NCBI RefSeq assembly: GCF_002929555.1
Contig: NZ_PJJP01000039.1
Location: 372,001-436,000 of the forward strand
Direction of reading: 5' to 3'
Source of the DNA: Cryobacterium sp. N22
GTDB taxonomy: Bacteria; Actinomycetota; Actinomycetes; Actinomycetales; Microbacteriaceae
Length of the DNA stretch: 64,000 nucleotides
How positions within the stretch are numbered: the first letter of the stretch is position 1; each line of letters begins with the position of its first letter. Position numbers and translations under genes: made by a program. Below are positions 12,122 through 20,509 of the stretch, piece by piece. The notes under the pieces are model-generated. The model was not told where the DNA came from. It searched no databases and saw only the letters and a program-made list of their open reading frames with translations.

Positions 12122-13087
12122 TCAGTAGAGCAGCGCGGTGAGGCGTTTGCGGGCCGGCGGCACCCGCGGGTCGTCGGTGCCGACGACCTCGAACAGCTCG
12201 AGGATGCGCTGGCGGATGACGTTCCGGCCCGCCGCATCCTGCGCCGGGAACAGGCCGAGCAGCCTGTCGAAGGCGTCCTCGATGTGGCCGCCGGACAGGT
12301 CCAGGTCGGCGACGAGAAGTTGCGCGTCGAGGTTCGACGGGTCGTCAGCGGCTGCGGAGCGCACCTCGGCGATGGTCTTGCCCTGCAGACGGGCCAGCAG
12401 GCTCACCTGGGCAAGGCCGGCGGCGGCCATGGTGTCGCGGGGGTCGCGGGCCAGGGCCAGCTTGTAAATGTCGATGGCCGTGGCGTACTCGCCGCGTTCG
12501 ATGGCCTCGTAGGCCTCGCGGTGGTGCGGCGGCAGTTCGGGTTCGACGGGCTCGGCCGGCGGGCCGTCCGTGGCCTCGGCGGCCTCGGCCACCCCGGTCA
12601 CACCGTGCTGTGCGGCGAGTTCGAGCACCCGCTCGAGAACCTCGCGGATCTGCACCACGGGCAGTACCCCGTCAAAAAGCTGCACGGGTTGACCGTTGAT
12701 GACCGCGGCGAGGGTCGGCACCGACGTGGCCTGGAACGCCTGGGCGAGCTGCGGGTTGGTGTCGATGTCCACAGTGGCGAGGACGAAACGGCCGTTGTAC
12801 TCCCGGATCAGATTCTCAATCACCGGGGTGAGCTGGGTGGCCGGCTCGCTCCAGGTGGCCCACAGGTCCACGATCACCGGCACGAACTTCGACAGTTCCA
12901 GCAGCTCGGCGAAGTTCGTGTCGGTGCCCTCGAGCACCAGATTCGGTACCGGAACGACACCGGCGACGGCACCATCCGGCGCGGTCCCGGTGCTCACGCC
13001 GGGCGCGGCCGCCGGCGGGCGGTTCACGAGCGAGGACAGGTCGACGGCGCCGCGCAGGTTTGAGCCGGCTGGGGGGACAACGGTCAT
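12122..13087 (-). CDS. thioredoxin-fold tetratricopeptide co-chaperone (YbbN/CnoX-like), no redox cysteines
   Basis: The 321-residue cytoplasmic protein has a disordered, Pro/Ala-rich N-terminus (1-45), a thioredoxin fold (about 50-165) and C-terminal TPR-like helices (about 190-321) as in YbbN/CnoX, which hand clients to chaperonins. At the active site, WATWSEPA (76-83) replaces the WCxxC motif: both cysteines are gone (Ser80, Ala83), so it cannot act as a disulfide reductase. The cis-Pro region SVPTL is kept. The ATG overlaps the stop of the upstream membrane-protein gene (ATGA). A chaperone-holdase role is inferred from fold only. Confidence 0.85.
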   Translation of the reverse strand: MTVVPPAGSNLRGAVDLSSLVNRPPAAAPGVSTGTAPDGAVAGVVPVPNLVLEGTDTNFAELLELSKFVPVIVDLWATWSEPATQLTPVIENLIREYNGRFVLATVDIDTNPQLAQAFQATSVPTLAAVINGQPVQLFDGVLPVVQIREVLERVLELAAQHGVTGVAEAAEATDGPPAEPVEPELPPHHREAYEAIERGEYATAIDIYKLALARDPRDTMAAAGLAQVSLLARLQGKTIAEVRSAAADDPSNLDAQLLVADLDLSGGHIEDAFDRLLGLFPAQDAAGRNVIRQRILELFEVVGTDDPRVPPARKRLTALLY

Positions 13088-14892
13088 GGAAGCTCCACGG
13101 AGTTGATCAGTCCCTGACTAAAGCCAAGGAGAACGATTTTGTCGGTTGAATTGGCGGCAGGCACGTGGAAGAGGAGCTGCTCGCTGTAGGTGCTCTGGAT
13201 GCCCTTGGTGGTCTCCGCGATGCCGGAGAGCGCCTTGCTCGGGCCCTCCTTCGGGGTGATGGTGGCCTTGCCCGCAACGGGAGTCACCGTGGTGATCTCG
13301 TTGACACTCACGGCCACGATACTGCCGGAGTCGTTCGTGGCAAGGGCAACGATCTCGCCGCTTCCGACGGCGTTGGTGAACTCCATCGTGCCGGTGTCCT
13401 CGAGCTCTTCCAACTGCTTCTGCTTGTACTCCAGGCCCAGCTGGGTACGGGCGGTGTCGCCCTTGGCTTCGAAGAGCGGGAACGAGGGGCTCGCTTCGCC
13501 GTTCAGCAGGATGTCGGCGTAGGCCGGCCCGACGGCGTTGGGTGCCATCGACATGAACTTGTTGTCGGGGGCGATCAGCGGTGCTCCGATGGTGGCCGGG
13601 GCCACGCTCGGAACCTTGGCGGATGCCTCGAGCTGCACGGCGTAGTCGACCAGGTAGTTCTCCCGCGGAGATTCCTGCTTGAGAATGAGCGCCATGGTGG
13701 GCACCGAGGCCTCATCGGCCGACTGCAGCACCGTCATGACCACGCGCGGCCAGGTATCGGTCTGTTGGGGAAGCGTCAGCGTCAGCGGGGAATCCGGTAG
13801 CGCCACGGTCGCCGCGTACGACGCGTCGGCGGCGCGGACCTTGTAGTTGGCCAGACGCTGCTCGAGCGCGGGGCCGGTGAACCGGGTGGCCAGGCTGTCG
13901 GCGTCCAGGTTCGCGTCGGCCTCGGCCGTCAGCGCAACGATGTCGTCGACGATGCGCTCGAGTTGCGGCACCGTCACCGCGGGCTGCGGAGCCTCGTCGG
14001 CGACGGGCGCCTCGGTGTCTTCGGCGCTAGGCGCGGGCGTGGCCGTTGCGGTGGCGGCGGACTCCGGAGCGGCGGTCGGCCAGAACTCAGGCGAGCATCC
14101 GCTGAGCACCAGCCCGGAGACCAGAACCAGGGGGACGGCGATCATGGACCGGCCGATCGACCGGCGCGGACCGGTGATCTCGCTCGCCTTGATGGTCTTG
14201 GGGCGCGGCACCCGGGGCAGCCTGGGCATGCGCGGCCCACGCGGCAGGTTGCGCCGCGGGCGGCGGGACCGGCGGAAGTGCAACAGTCCCAGCAGGTAGA
14301 TCACGAAGCCGATCAGGCCGATGAGAGCTCCCCCGACGATCAGCGGACCGGCCCACGGCGTCGCGTTGTCCGTCGGCCAGGCCACGGTGATGTCCGTCGG
14401 TGCCGGGGCTGTTCCGTCGGAGGCGATGAGCACCGAGATGCCCTCCGGCGCGCTGATCGTGGTGGTCACCGACCGGTCGCCCGCGTACTCCTCCAGCCAC
14501 AGGTCGGAGCCGGCGGGGTCGGTGACCAACGGGGCCGCTTCGGTTTCCTCCGGCGCCGCGACGGCGGTTCCCGTCGCCGGGGTGACGGTCAGCTTCTTGG
14601 TGTCGGCATCGAGGCTCACCGCCGAGTAGTCGTCGCCGCCGATCCAAGCCTGGATGTCCGCGGTGCGGGCGTAGGCGACGAAGACGCTGTCGGAGCCGGA
14701 AACCGTAATGGTCTGGCTGCCGGGGAACGCGCCCAGGGCACTGCCGTCGATGACCGCGTACGACGCACCGTCGTCGACCGTGGTGCTCAGGCTCGTGGAA
14801 GCAGGTTCGAGAAAGACTGTTCGCTGCGCGATGCCGAATGCGATCATCAGCGCGGCGAGGACGAATGCCAGAATGGCAAAGACGAAACGCAC
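13084..14892 (-). CDS. unrecognised membrane protein with an internal lipobox
   Basis: 602 residues, family not recognised. Layout: an N-terminal transmembrane helix (about 1-25); a predicted outside beta-rich region to about 195; a second helix (about 200-225); a very basic Arg/Pro linker (about 228-248); then a stretch reading like a complete lipoprotein signal, with hydrophobic VPLVLVSGLVL and lipobox LSGC at Cys266; and a long extracytoplasmic C-terminal domain of about 335 residues after a Thr/Ala/Pro-rich spacer. The GTG start at 14892 has AGGAGG seven bases upstream; the frame extends further but without support. The last codons overlap the co-chaperone gene. Confidence 0.8.
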   Translation of the reverse strand: MRFVFAILAFVLAALMIAFGIAQRTVFLEPASTSLSTTVDDGASYAVIDGSALGAFPGSQTITVSGSDSVFVAYARTADIQAWIGGDDYSAVSLDADTKKLTVTPATGTAVAAPEETEAAPLVTDPAGSDLWLEEYAGDRSVTTTISAPEGISVLIASDGTAPAPTDITVAWPTDNATPWAGPLIVGGALIGLIGFVIYLLGLLHFRRSRRPRRNLPRGPRMPRLPRVPRPKTIKASEITGPRRSIGRSMIAVPLVLVSGLVLSGCSPEFWPTAAPESAATATATPAPSAEDTEAPVADEAPQPAVTVPQLERIVDDIVALTAEADANLDADSLATRFTGPALEQRLANYKVRAADASYAATVALPDSPLTLTLPQQTDTWPRVVMTVLQSADEASVPTMALILKQESPRENYLVDYAVQLEASAKVPSVAPATIGAPLIAPDNKFMSMAPNAVGPAYADILLNGEASPSFPLFEAKGDTARTQLGLEYKQKQLEELEDTGTMEFTNAVGSGEIVALATNDSGSIVAVSVNEITTVTPVAGKATITPKEGPSKALSGIAETTKGIQSTYSEQLLFHVPAANSTDKIVLLGFSQGLINSVELP

Positions 14893-15158
14893 GTAAAACC
14901 CTCCTGTGTTGCCTGCCGATGGCTGCGAATCACAACGCATACCACCGCTTGTCGGGGCCGGGAAGCAACAGACACGGACGTCTTACGATACTGGACGCTC
15001 CTGAGAGCTGCCTAATAGCGGTTTTGGGGTGTTTCTGCTCTCTCCGCCCTTCTCTCCCCGAAGGCGGGATGGGGAGCGGTTTCTTCGGGCACTAAAATTG
15101 CACGAGCTGCCCCGTCTGTATCTGACACGGGGTCAGGCACATTTAACGAGGAGACAAC
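14893..15158. other. divergent intergenic region, membrane protein / coiled-coil gene
   Basis: A 266-bp gap between divergent genes. It holds a strong AGGAGG for the leftward gene, a GAGGAG for the rightward gene (about 15149-15154), a TAAAAT hexamer at 15093-15098 as a possible rightward -10 without a clear -35, and a small CCCCGT/ACGGGG inverted repeat near 15110-15132 in the presumed leader. No coding content is seen. Confidence 0.35.
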
Positions 15159-16772
15159 GTGGCGACCGACGAGGCTGACTTCACCCAGGTATTCCGGGGG
15201 TACGACAAGGACGAGGTCGACAAGGCCATCCAGGGGCTTCGGCGCGACCTGATCCAGGCCAACGCGCAGAGCACGGAGTCGGCCAAGGAAGTCAAACGGC
15301 TGGGTGCCAGGATCGACGATCTCAATGCCGAGATCGAAGAGGTCGGCAGTCCTACCTTCTCCGGCTTGGGCACCAAGCTTGAGAACACCCTGCGCGTCGC
15401 CGAAGAGCAGTCGACCCGGGTCATCGCCCAGGCCGACATCGACGCCGAAAAGCTGCGCGCCTCCGCAGGCGCCGAGATCGACGCGCTGAAGCGCCAAGCC
15501 TCCGAACACGCCGAACGGTCGGTCTCCGACGCCACCGTCAAGGCCGGCCGACTGCTCACCGACGCCCAGACCGAGGCGGATGACCTGCTCACCCGGGCGG
15601 GGCAGACCCACGAACAGCTCACGCAGGATGCCCTCCAGGAGGCCGCGGCGATCCGCGGCGCTGTCGCCACCGAGGCGGCGGAGCTTCGTGCCACTGTCAA
15701 GCGTGAGGTCGCCGCCATTCGCTCTGAGGCGGAACGCGAGGCCGCTGAGGTGCGGGTCGTCGCCCAGCGCGAGGCCACCGAAGCGAGAGAAATCGCCGCC
15801 GGCCTCACCCGGGAAACAGAGTTGACGCGCGCGGAAGTGGCCCATGAACTGGACCAACAGCGTGCCGACCTCGCCCGCGAAACCGAACAGGCTCGCATCG
15901 ACCTCGCCGCCGAGACCGAGCAGGATCGCATCGACCTGGCCCGGGAGACCGAGCAGGCCCGGATCGATCTGGCCCACGAGACCGAACAGGCCCGATCGGA
16001 CCTGTCTGTCGAGATCGAGCAGGGTCGCACCGACCTCGCCCGGCAGATCGAACAGGCCCGCGCGGCCCTCACCATCGAGGGTGAGCAGGCGCACACCGAC
16101 CTCGACCGCGAGCTGGACCGCGACCGTGCGGCCGTGAACCGCGACCTCGACAAGGCACATGCCGACCTCGCCGCGGAGATCGAGCAGGCCAGGGCCGACC
16201 TCGCCCGTGAACTTGAGCAGACCAAGGCCGACTTCGACGCCGACAGCGAGCAGGCCCGAATCGATCTGGACAACCATCTCACCGCCACCCGCAAGCGCGG
16301 CGAGCACGAGGCGGCCAAGCTGCGACGCGAAATCGACCAGATCCGCGCCGACCTCGAGGTGGAACTCAAGGCCCGCAAGGACGAAGCGGAGCAGGACCAC
16401 CTGGCCCGGCACCAGGCGGCCGTCGCACAGACGCAGCGGTACCTGGACGACTCCTCGGCACAGCTCGCCGACACCAATGCCCGCACCGTGGAACTCCGCG
16501 CCCTCAACGAACAACTGGACGCCGGTGCCCGCGCCGACGCGAAAACGGCGAAGTCGAAGGCCGACGATGAAGCCGAACGCATCGTGCGCAATGCCGAGGA
16601 TCGCGCGGCCGCCCTCGTCGCCGACGCGGAGACACGCACGCGTGAACTCGTCACCGACGCTGAAGACCGTCTGGCGCAGATTAGGATTGAGCGCGACTCG
16701 GTCGCCGGCTACTTCGAGAGCCTGCGCAGCGTCCTGACCCAAGCGGAGAAAGTGAACGCTGACCAGGACTAG
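15159..16772 (+). CDS. DivIVA-like coiled-coil protein with hendecad repeats
   Basis: A 537-residue, Cys-free, highly charged protein. The N-terminus has a DivIVA/Wag31-type membrane-targeting motif (FRGYDKDEVDKAI, about 11-23). The rest is almost entirely coiled coil, including about 15 uninterrupted 11-residue repeats of the type LARETEQARID (residues about 216-380), followed by a DivIVA-like tail. This suggests a polar or septal scaffold or a filament-forming cytoskeletal protein, but no specific function is shown. GTG start with GAGGAG five bases upstream. It is followed after 69 bp by an AI-2E family membrane protein with a similar GGAGACAAC-type ribosome site. Confidence 0.85.
   Translation: MATDEADFTQVFRGYDKDEVDKAIQGLRRDLIQANAQSTESAKEVKRLGARIDDLNAEIEEVGSPTFSGLGTKLENTLRVAEEQSTRVIAQADIDAEKLRASAGAEIDALKRQASEHAERSVSDATVKAGRLLTDAQTEADDLLTRAGQTHEQLTQDALQEAAAIRGAVATEAAELRATVKREVAAIRSEAEREAAEVRVVAQREATEAREIAAGLTRETELTRAEVAHELDQQRADLARETEQARIDLAAETEQDRIDLARETEQARIDLAHETEQARSDLSVEIEQGRTDLARQIEQARAALTIEGEQAHTDLDRELDRDRAAVNRDLDKAHADLAAEIEQARADLARELEQTKADFDADSEQARIDLDNHLTATRKRGEHEAAKLRREIDQIRADLEVELKARKDEAEQDHLARHQAAVAQTQRYLDDSSAQLADTNARTVELRALNEQLDAGARADAKTAKSKADDEAERIVRNAEDRAAALVADAETRTRELVTDAEDRLAQIRIERDSVAGYFESLRSVLTQAEKVNADQD
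15804..16298 (+). repeat. 33-bp-period coding repeat (hendecad array)
   Basis: Fifteen consecutive 33-base units with no insertion or deletion, each encoding an 11-residue unit like LARETEQARID, LAAETEQDRID or LAHETEQARSD. The central units are the most alike; the outer ones are diverged. Confidence 0.85.
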
Positions 16773-16841
16773 TCACGACAACGCCGTAGCCGGTCCGCGT
16801 CTCGCGGCCGGCGAGGCCCGGCCGAGCAAGTGGAGACAACA

Positions 16842-17891
16842 GTGAAGATCCAAAACGCCTTCCGGCTGGGCCTGGTGGGAACGCTGGGTGTCGGGCTCGG
16901 GATACTGATCCTGAGCTCGATCGTCTCGCTGTCCACGATCATCACCTACATCGGGGCGGCCCTGTTCCTCGCCCTCGGACTCGACCCGGCCGTCTCGTGG
17001 CTGGAGAAGAAGAAGTTCCCGCGGTGGGCGGCCATCCTCACGGTGCTCGTTGCCGTGTTGGGCGCCCTGACCGGCGTGATCTTCGCGATCGTGCCGATCA
17101 TCGCCGACCAGATCGCCAACCTGTCTGAGCGCATTCCCGCACTGGTCAAGTCGGTGAATTCGGCAACCTTCCTCGTCGACCTGCAGAAGCAGTTCCCGGC
17201 GGTTGACGTTCAGGAGATCGTCAAGGCGGTCACGGAATACCTCGGCGGAAATCTGACGGAGATCACGTCCACCATCGTCCAGTCCGGCGTCGCGATCGTC
17301 AGCGGATTGTTCGGCGGCCTGATCATCCTGATCCTCACCCTGTACTTCACGGCGTCACTGAACACCATGAAGCGAGCCACCTACCAGCTGGTACCCGCCT
17401 CCAAGCGGGAACGCTTCGCCGACCTGAGCGAGCAGATCACCACGGCCGTCGGCCGGTTCATCGTGGGCCAGGGCGCCCTCGCCGCCTGCAACGGCGTCTT
17501 CAGCTTCATCTTCCTGTCGATCATCGGCGCCCCGTTCCCCGCACTGCTGGCCGTGATCGCGTTCCTGTTCTCGCTCATCCCGCTGGTCGGCACGATCACG
17601 GGCTCGGTCATCATCGTCGGCACGGCCATGATTCCGGGCATCGGCAGCTCCTGGCTCACCGTGCTCGCCGCCGGCATCTACTACCTGATCTACATGCAGA
17701 TCGAGGCCTACGTGCTCAGCCCGAACATCATGAACCGCGCCGTCGCCGTTCCCGGTGCCGTCGTGGTGGTGGCAGCCCTGGCCGGCGGGTCGCTGCTGGG
17801 CATCCTCGGCGCCCTCATCGCGATCCCGGTCGCGGCGTCGGTCATCATGATCATCAAGCAGGTCGTGATCCCCCGCCAGAACGAGCTGTAA
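16842..17891 (+). CDS. AI-2E family transporter (PerM/YdiK type)
   Basis: A polytopic membrane protein of 349 residues with the AI-2E/PerM layout: two N-terminal hydrophobic helices, a third about residues 60-80, a soluble middle segment (about 85-150), then a dense C-terminal helix bundle with GAPFPALLAVIAFLFSLIPL and GTITGS. Members have been linked to autoinducer or Na+/H+ export, but substrate cannot be deduced. An upstream in-frame GTG exists at 16830; the GTG at 16842 is preferred because GGAG lies six bases before it. Confidence 0.85.
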   Translation: MKIQNAFRLGLVGTLGVGLGILILSSIVSLSTIITYIGAALFLALGLDPAVSWLEKKKFPRWAAILTVLVAVLGALTGVIFAIVPIIADQIANLSERIPALVKSVNSATFLVDLQKQFPAVDVQEIVKAVTEYLGGNLTEITSTIVQSGVAIVSGLFGGLIILILTLYFTASLNTMKRATYQLVPASKRERFADLSEQITTAVGRFIVGQGALAACNGVFSFIFLSIIGAPFPALLAVIAFLFSLIPLVGTITGSVIIVGTAMIPGIGSSWLTVLAAGIYYLIYMQIEAYVLSPNIMNRAVAVPGAVVVVAALAGGSLLGILGALIAIPVAASVIMIIKQVVIPRQNEL

Positions 17892-17899
17892 CGCCACCG

Positions 17900-17928
17900 G
17901 AGTCGCCCGTCAGGCTGGCGGGCAACTC
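17900..17928. terminator. hairpin terminator after the AI-2E gene
   Basis: Inverted repeat GAGTCGCCCG / CGGGCAACTC (one mismatch) with a short loop, 8 bases after the stop. No clear T tract, so factor-independent termination is probable but not certain. It also lies downstream of the convergent hydrolase gene. Confidence 0.5.
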
Positions 17929-17967
17929 CCGGGGCCTCGAGCCCCAGTAGGTCGCTTACGCGCCGGT

Positions 17968-18696
17968 TCAGAGCTCGCCGGGCCATTCCTCGGGTAGCGG
18001 GCCGGCCGCCGGGTTCACCACGGCGACGATCTCGTTGAGTACCCGGCGGGTCTGGCTCTCCCCCACCCACAGGTGCTTCGCGCCGTCCACATTGATCAGC
18101 CGGGCGTTCGGTACGCTCGCGAACCGGGTGCGGGCCTCGTCGGGCCGCAGGTAGTCGTCATGCTCCGGCACCAGAACCACGAGTTCGCGTTCGTCGCCCG
18201 CCCAGGCCGCCAACTCGGCATCCGTCGCCCGGTGCAGCGGCGGCGACAGCAGGATGGCGCCGCGGATCGGGTAGTCCAGGCCGTACTTGATCGCGAGCTC
18301 CGTGCCGAACGACCAGCCGACCAGCCAGGGGGCCGGCAGGCCGCGTTCCAATACGAAAGCCATGGCGGCGGCTACATCGGCACGTTCGGCGTCGCCGTGT
18401 CCGAAGCTGCCCCCGCTGGTGCCCCGCGGTGAACTGGTACCGCGGGTGTTGAAGCGCAGCACGGCGAGGTCGGCCAGCGCCGGCAGGCGCCCGGCGGCCT
18501 TCCGCAGAATATGCGAGTCCATGAAGCCGCCGTGCGTCGGCAGCGGATGCAGGGTGACCAGGGTGGCGACGGCGGGCCGGTCCACCGGCGTGGCCAGCTC
18601 GCCCACCAGAGTGAGGCCGTCCTCGGTGTGCAGTTCGATCTGCTCACGGGTTGCGGGCAGGTCGATGCCGCCGCGGATCTCGACTGGTCCGGCCAT
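17968..18696 (-). CDS. alpha/beta hydrolase
   Basis: A 242-residue soluble serine hydrolase fold. Visible features: the HPLPTHGG oxyanion region, nucleophile motif GWSFG, a C-terminal acid in PEHDDYLRPDEA and the His of GAKHLWVG, which complete a catalytic triad. The order and length resemble small dienelactone-hydrolase/KANL3-like proteins. ATG start with AGGAG seven bases upstream. Substrate unknown. It is convergent with the AI-2E gene. Confidence 0.8.
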   Translation of the reverse strand: MAGPVEIRGGIDLPATREQIELHTEDGLTLVGELATPVDRPAVATLVTLHPLPTHGGFMDSHILRKAAGRLPALADLAVLRFNTRGTSSPRGTSGGSFGHGDAERADVAAAMAFVLERGLPAPWLVGWSFGTELAIKYGLDYPIRGAILLSPPLHRATDAELAAWAGDERELVVLVPEHDDYLRPDEARTRFASVPNARLINVDGAKHLWVGESQTRRVLNEIVAVVNPAAGPLPEEWPGEL

Positions 18697-18744
18697 GGTG
18701 GTGCTCCTCGTCGGGGGTGTGAACGCGTGCGGGAAACGCTCGGG

Positions 18745-19044
18745 TTACTTGATCTTCCAGCAGTGCAGGTGCCAATGGCGTCGGGCGGCGAGGTCAGCCG
18801 CATCGCCGGTCACGCCGTCGCCCCGCCAGGTGACCATATGGGCCACCCCGGGGTTGATGTCGAGCAGGCAGCCGGGGCAGAGATAGGTCTTGCCCGCCTG
18901 GGCAGCGCTGATCGGCTGCACGTGCCAGGTCCCGTCGCGCTTCATCTCGGTCCGGCGCCAGCCGGCGAGCATGCGCGACAGGTCATCGGTCTCGTCTTCG
19001 CCGGTGCCGGCTCTGCGGCCCTTGGGGCGGTTGCTGCGCGGCAT
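18745..19044 (-). CDS. small Cys/His protein, probable zinc-binding
   Basis: 99 residues, no recognised function. The N-terminal 20 residues are basic. Cys56 and Cys59 (CPGC), with a later cluster HWHLHCW (90-96), could bind one zinc in a treble-clef or HNH-like fold; this is inferred from spacing. Similar short proteins are common in actinobacteria and are often called ATP/GTP-binding protein, but no nucleotide motif is visible here. The start is supported by TAGACT six bases upstream (leaderless type). Confidence 0.7.
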   Translation of the reverse strand: MPRSNRPKGRRAGTGEDETDDLSRMLAGWRRTEMKRDGTWHVQPISAAQAGKTYLCPGCLLDINPGVAHMVTWRGDGVTGDAADLAARRHWHLHCWKIK

Positions 19045-19050
19045 GGTTCA

Positions 19051-19056
19051 AGTCTA
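19051..19056 (-). promoter_or_regulatory. putative -10 of leaderless small Cys/His gene
   Basis: TAGACT followed by 6 bases and the ATG at 19044; there is no Shine-Dalgarno sequence. Confidence 0.45.
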
Positions 19057-19065
19057 ACCCTGGCT

Positions 19066-19093
19066 CGACCGGCCCCCTGGGGGCCATCGGTCG
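19066..19093 (-). terminator. hairpin after the transglycosylase-like gene
   Basis: Inner GGCCCCC/GGGGGCC and outer CGACC/GGTCG arms with a 3-base bulge, 7 bases beyond the stop of the leftward gene. Very stable, no T tract. Confidence 0.45.
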
Positions 19094-19099
19094 GGTGAC

Positions 19100-19858
19100 C
19101 TAGTACCAGCCGACGTCGACGGAATGGCCCCAGGCGCCGCACGGGGTGCCGTAGCGGCCGCTGATGTAGCCCAGGCCCCATTCGATCTGGGTGCCGGCGT
19201 TGGTTTCCCAGTCGGAACCGGCCGAGGCCATCTTCGAACCGGGCAGTGACTGCGGGATCCCGTAGGCCCCGCTGCTGGAGTTGGCCGCGTTGACCCGCCA
19301 GCCGGACTCCTTGTTCCACAGCGACACCAGGCAGCTGTACTGGTCTTCGCCCCAGCCGCGGGATGCCACGGCGCCGTAGGCGTACGCCTGGGCGGAGCCC
19401 GGGTCGGGGACGGCGGCCGGTGCGGCGCTGACGGGTCCGGACGGCGACGACGACGCGGCCGCCACGGGCACGGGCGCGGGTTCCGGCTCGGGTTCGTTGA
19501 TGGTGTAGCTGTCGATGACGACGGCGTTGGCCACGGTGCTGGCCACGAGCAGGGACTGGGCGGCCTCACCCTTGTACCGGTCGGAGGCGGCGCCGGGCAC
19601 CTGGAAGTACGGTGACGCCGTCGCCCCGGAGTACGGGTCGACCACGGTGACGAGCATGAAGGCGGCCGCGGCGGTGAAAGCGAACAGCGACAGCGCCACG
19701 TGGCTACGTGACCGCGGGCGGTGCATGCTCCGCGGGATCGGCCGGGAGGGCGTCTGCACGGCCAGGGACCCGAAGGGTGCACGAAGCGATTTGGTGACCG
19801 GTGTGCTCACCGGCATCGCGCCCGAAACAGGCGCGGAAATATTGAGATGTCTACCCAC
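19100..19858 (-). CDS. secreted/membrane-anchored lytic transglycosylase-like protein
   Basis: 252 residues: a basic N-terminus (1-52), one transmembrane or signal helix (about 53-72), a Pro/Glu/Ala-rich spacer (about 115-150) and a C-terminal SLT/lysozyme-like domain. That domain shows WNKESGW with the likely catalytic Glu, then GAYGIPQSLPGSKM and WGLGYISGRYG, as in actinobacterial aggregation-promoting and Rpf-like cell-wall hydrolases. It should cut peptidoglycan outside the membrane. The GTG start at 19858 has TAGGGT nine bases upstream and no ribosome site; a later internal start is possible. Confidence 0.75.
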   Translation of the reverse strand: MGRHLNISAPVSGAMPVSTPVTKSLRAPFGSLAVQTPSRPIPRSMHRPRSRSHVALSLFAFTAAAAFMLVTVVDPYSGATASPYFQVPGAASDRYKGEAAQSLLVASTVANAVVIDSYTINEPEPEPAPVPVAAASSSPSGPVSAAPAAVPDPGSAQAYAYGAVASRGWGEDQYSCLVSLWNKESGWRVNAANSSSGAYGIPQSLPGSKMASAGSDWETNAGTQIEWGLGYISGRYGTPCGAWGHSVDVGWY

Positions 19859-19914
19859 GATGTTTCGACCCTAACCCACTTCGCGGGTAACGGCCAGGTA
19901 ACGACACGCGTGTG

Positions 19915-20481
19915 TCACCGAACGGCGAGCATCACGTCCACGACGCTGTCGAGAACCAGGTCGACCTGGGCCTCCCTGTAGCCGGTCCGCTGCGGGCGGA
20001 AGGTTGCCGTGCGCACATCGTCGACGGTGACCGGGTGGCCGTCCTGGAAGTAGGTGACGAGCTTCGCGGCGAGGCGGTCGACATCGGCTTTGTTGTAGCC
20101 GGTGCTGAAGACACTGGTGCGGGCGAACCGGTGTCCCGCCGGTCGTCCGAGGCGGTTGATGAGCACCTGCGCGGTCTGCCGGGCCTCGTCGAGCCAGGCC
20201 TGCGACCCGGATTCGCCGGTGGCGCGTTCCCGCTCCCGCAGCGCGAAGGCGTCCTCAAGACGCTCCAGGGCTGCGTCGACGTGGGCGGGTGAGTAGCCGC
20301 CCTTCTGCATGGCGAAGGCCGTGTGACGGATGTCGGCTGCGGTCAGCCGGTCGGTCCCCCCAGCATCGTCGTACGCCTGACGTGTCGACTCGAGGAACTC
20401 CTCGACCTGCTTGAGGTTGTAGCCGGGCGTCTTCTTGCTGGTTCGCGGAAACGTAGTGCTCACCGCCTCATTCTGCCCCAC
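19915..20481 (-). CDS. DivIVA-motif protein with internal duplication
   Basis: A 188-residue soluble protein commonly labelled DivIVA-domain. Two similar modules are visible: residues 19-75 (PGYNLKQVEEFL, LTAADIRHTAF, GGYSPAHVDAAL) and 127-180 (TGYNKADVDRLA, VTVDDVRTATF, TGYREAQVDLVL), giving four GYxxxxV motifs joined by a charged linker. It has no long coiled coil, so it is not a canonical DivIVA. It follows cdsA by 28 bp and may share its transcript. The start is uncertain: GTG at 20481 or GTG at 20463 (the latter has GAGG too close). Confidence 0.75.
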   Translation of the reverse strand: MGQNEAVSTTFPRTSKKTPGYNLKQVEEFLESTRQAYDDAGGTDRLTAADIRHTAFAMQKGGYSPAHVDAALERLEDAFALRERERATGESGSQAWLDEARQTAQVLINRLGRPAGHRFARTSVFSTGYNKADVDRLAAKLVTYFQDGHPVTVDDVRTATFRPQRTGYREAQVDLVLDSVVDVMLAVR

Positions 20482-20509
20482 CGGACGCCGAGTGTCGAAA
20501 GCGGCCGGG

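Noticed and set aside
15804..16298. 33-bp direct repeats considered as CRISPR or satellite
   Set aside because: No unique spacers; units are contiguous, in frame and encode a coiled coil.
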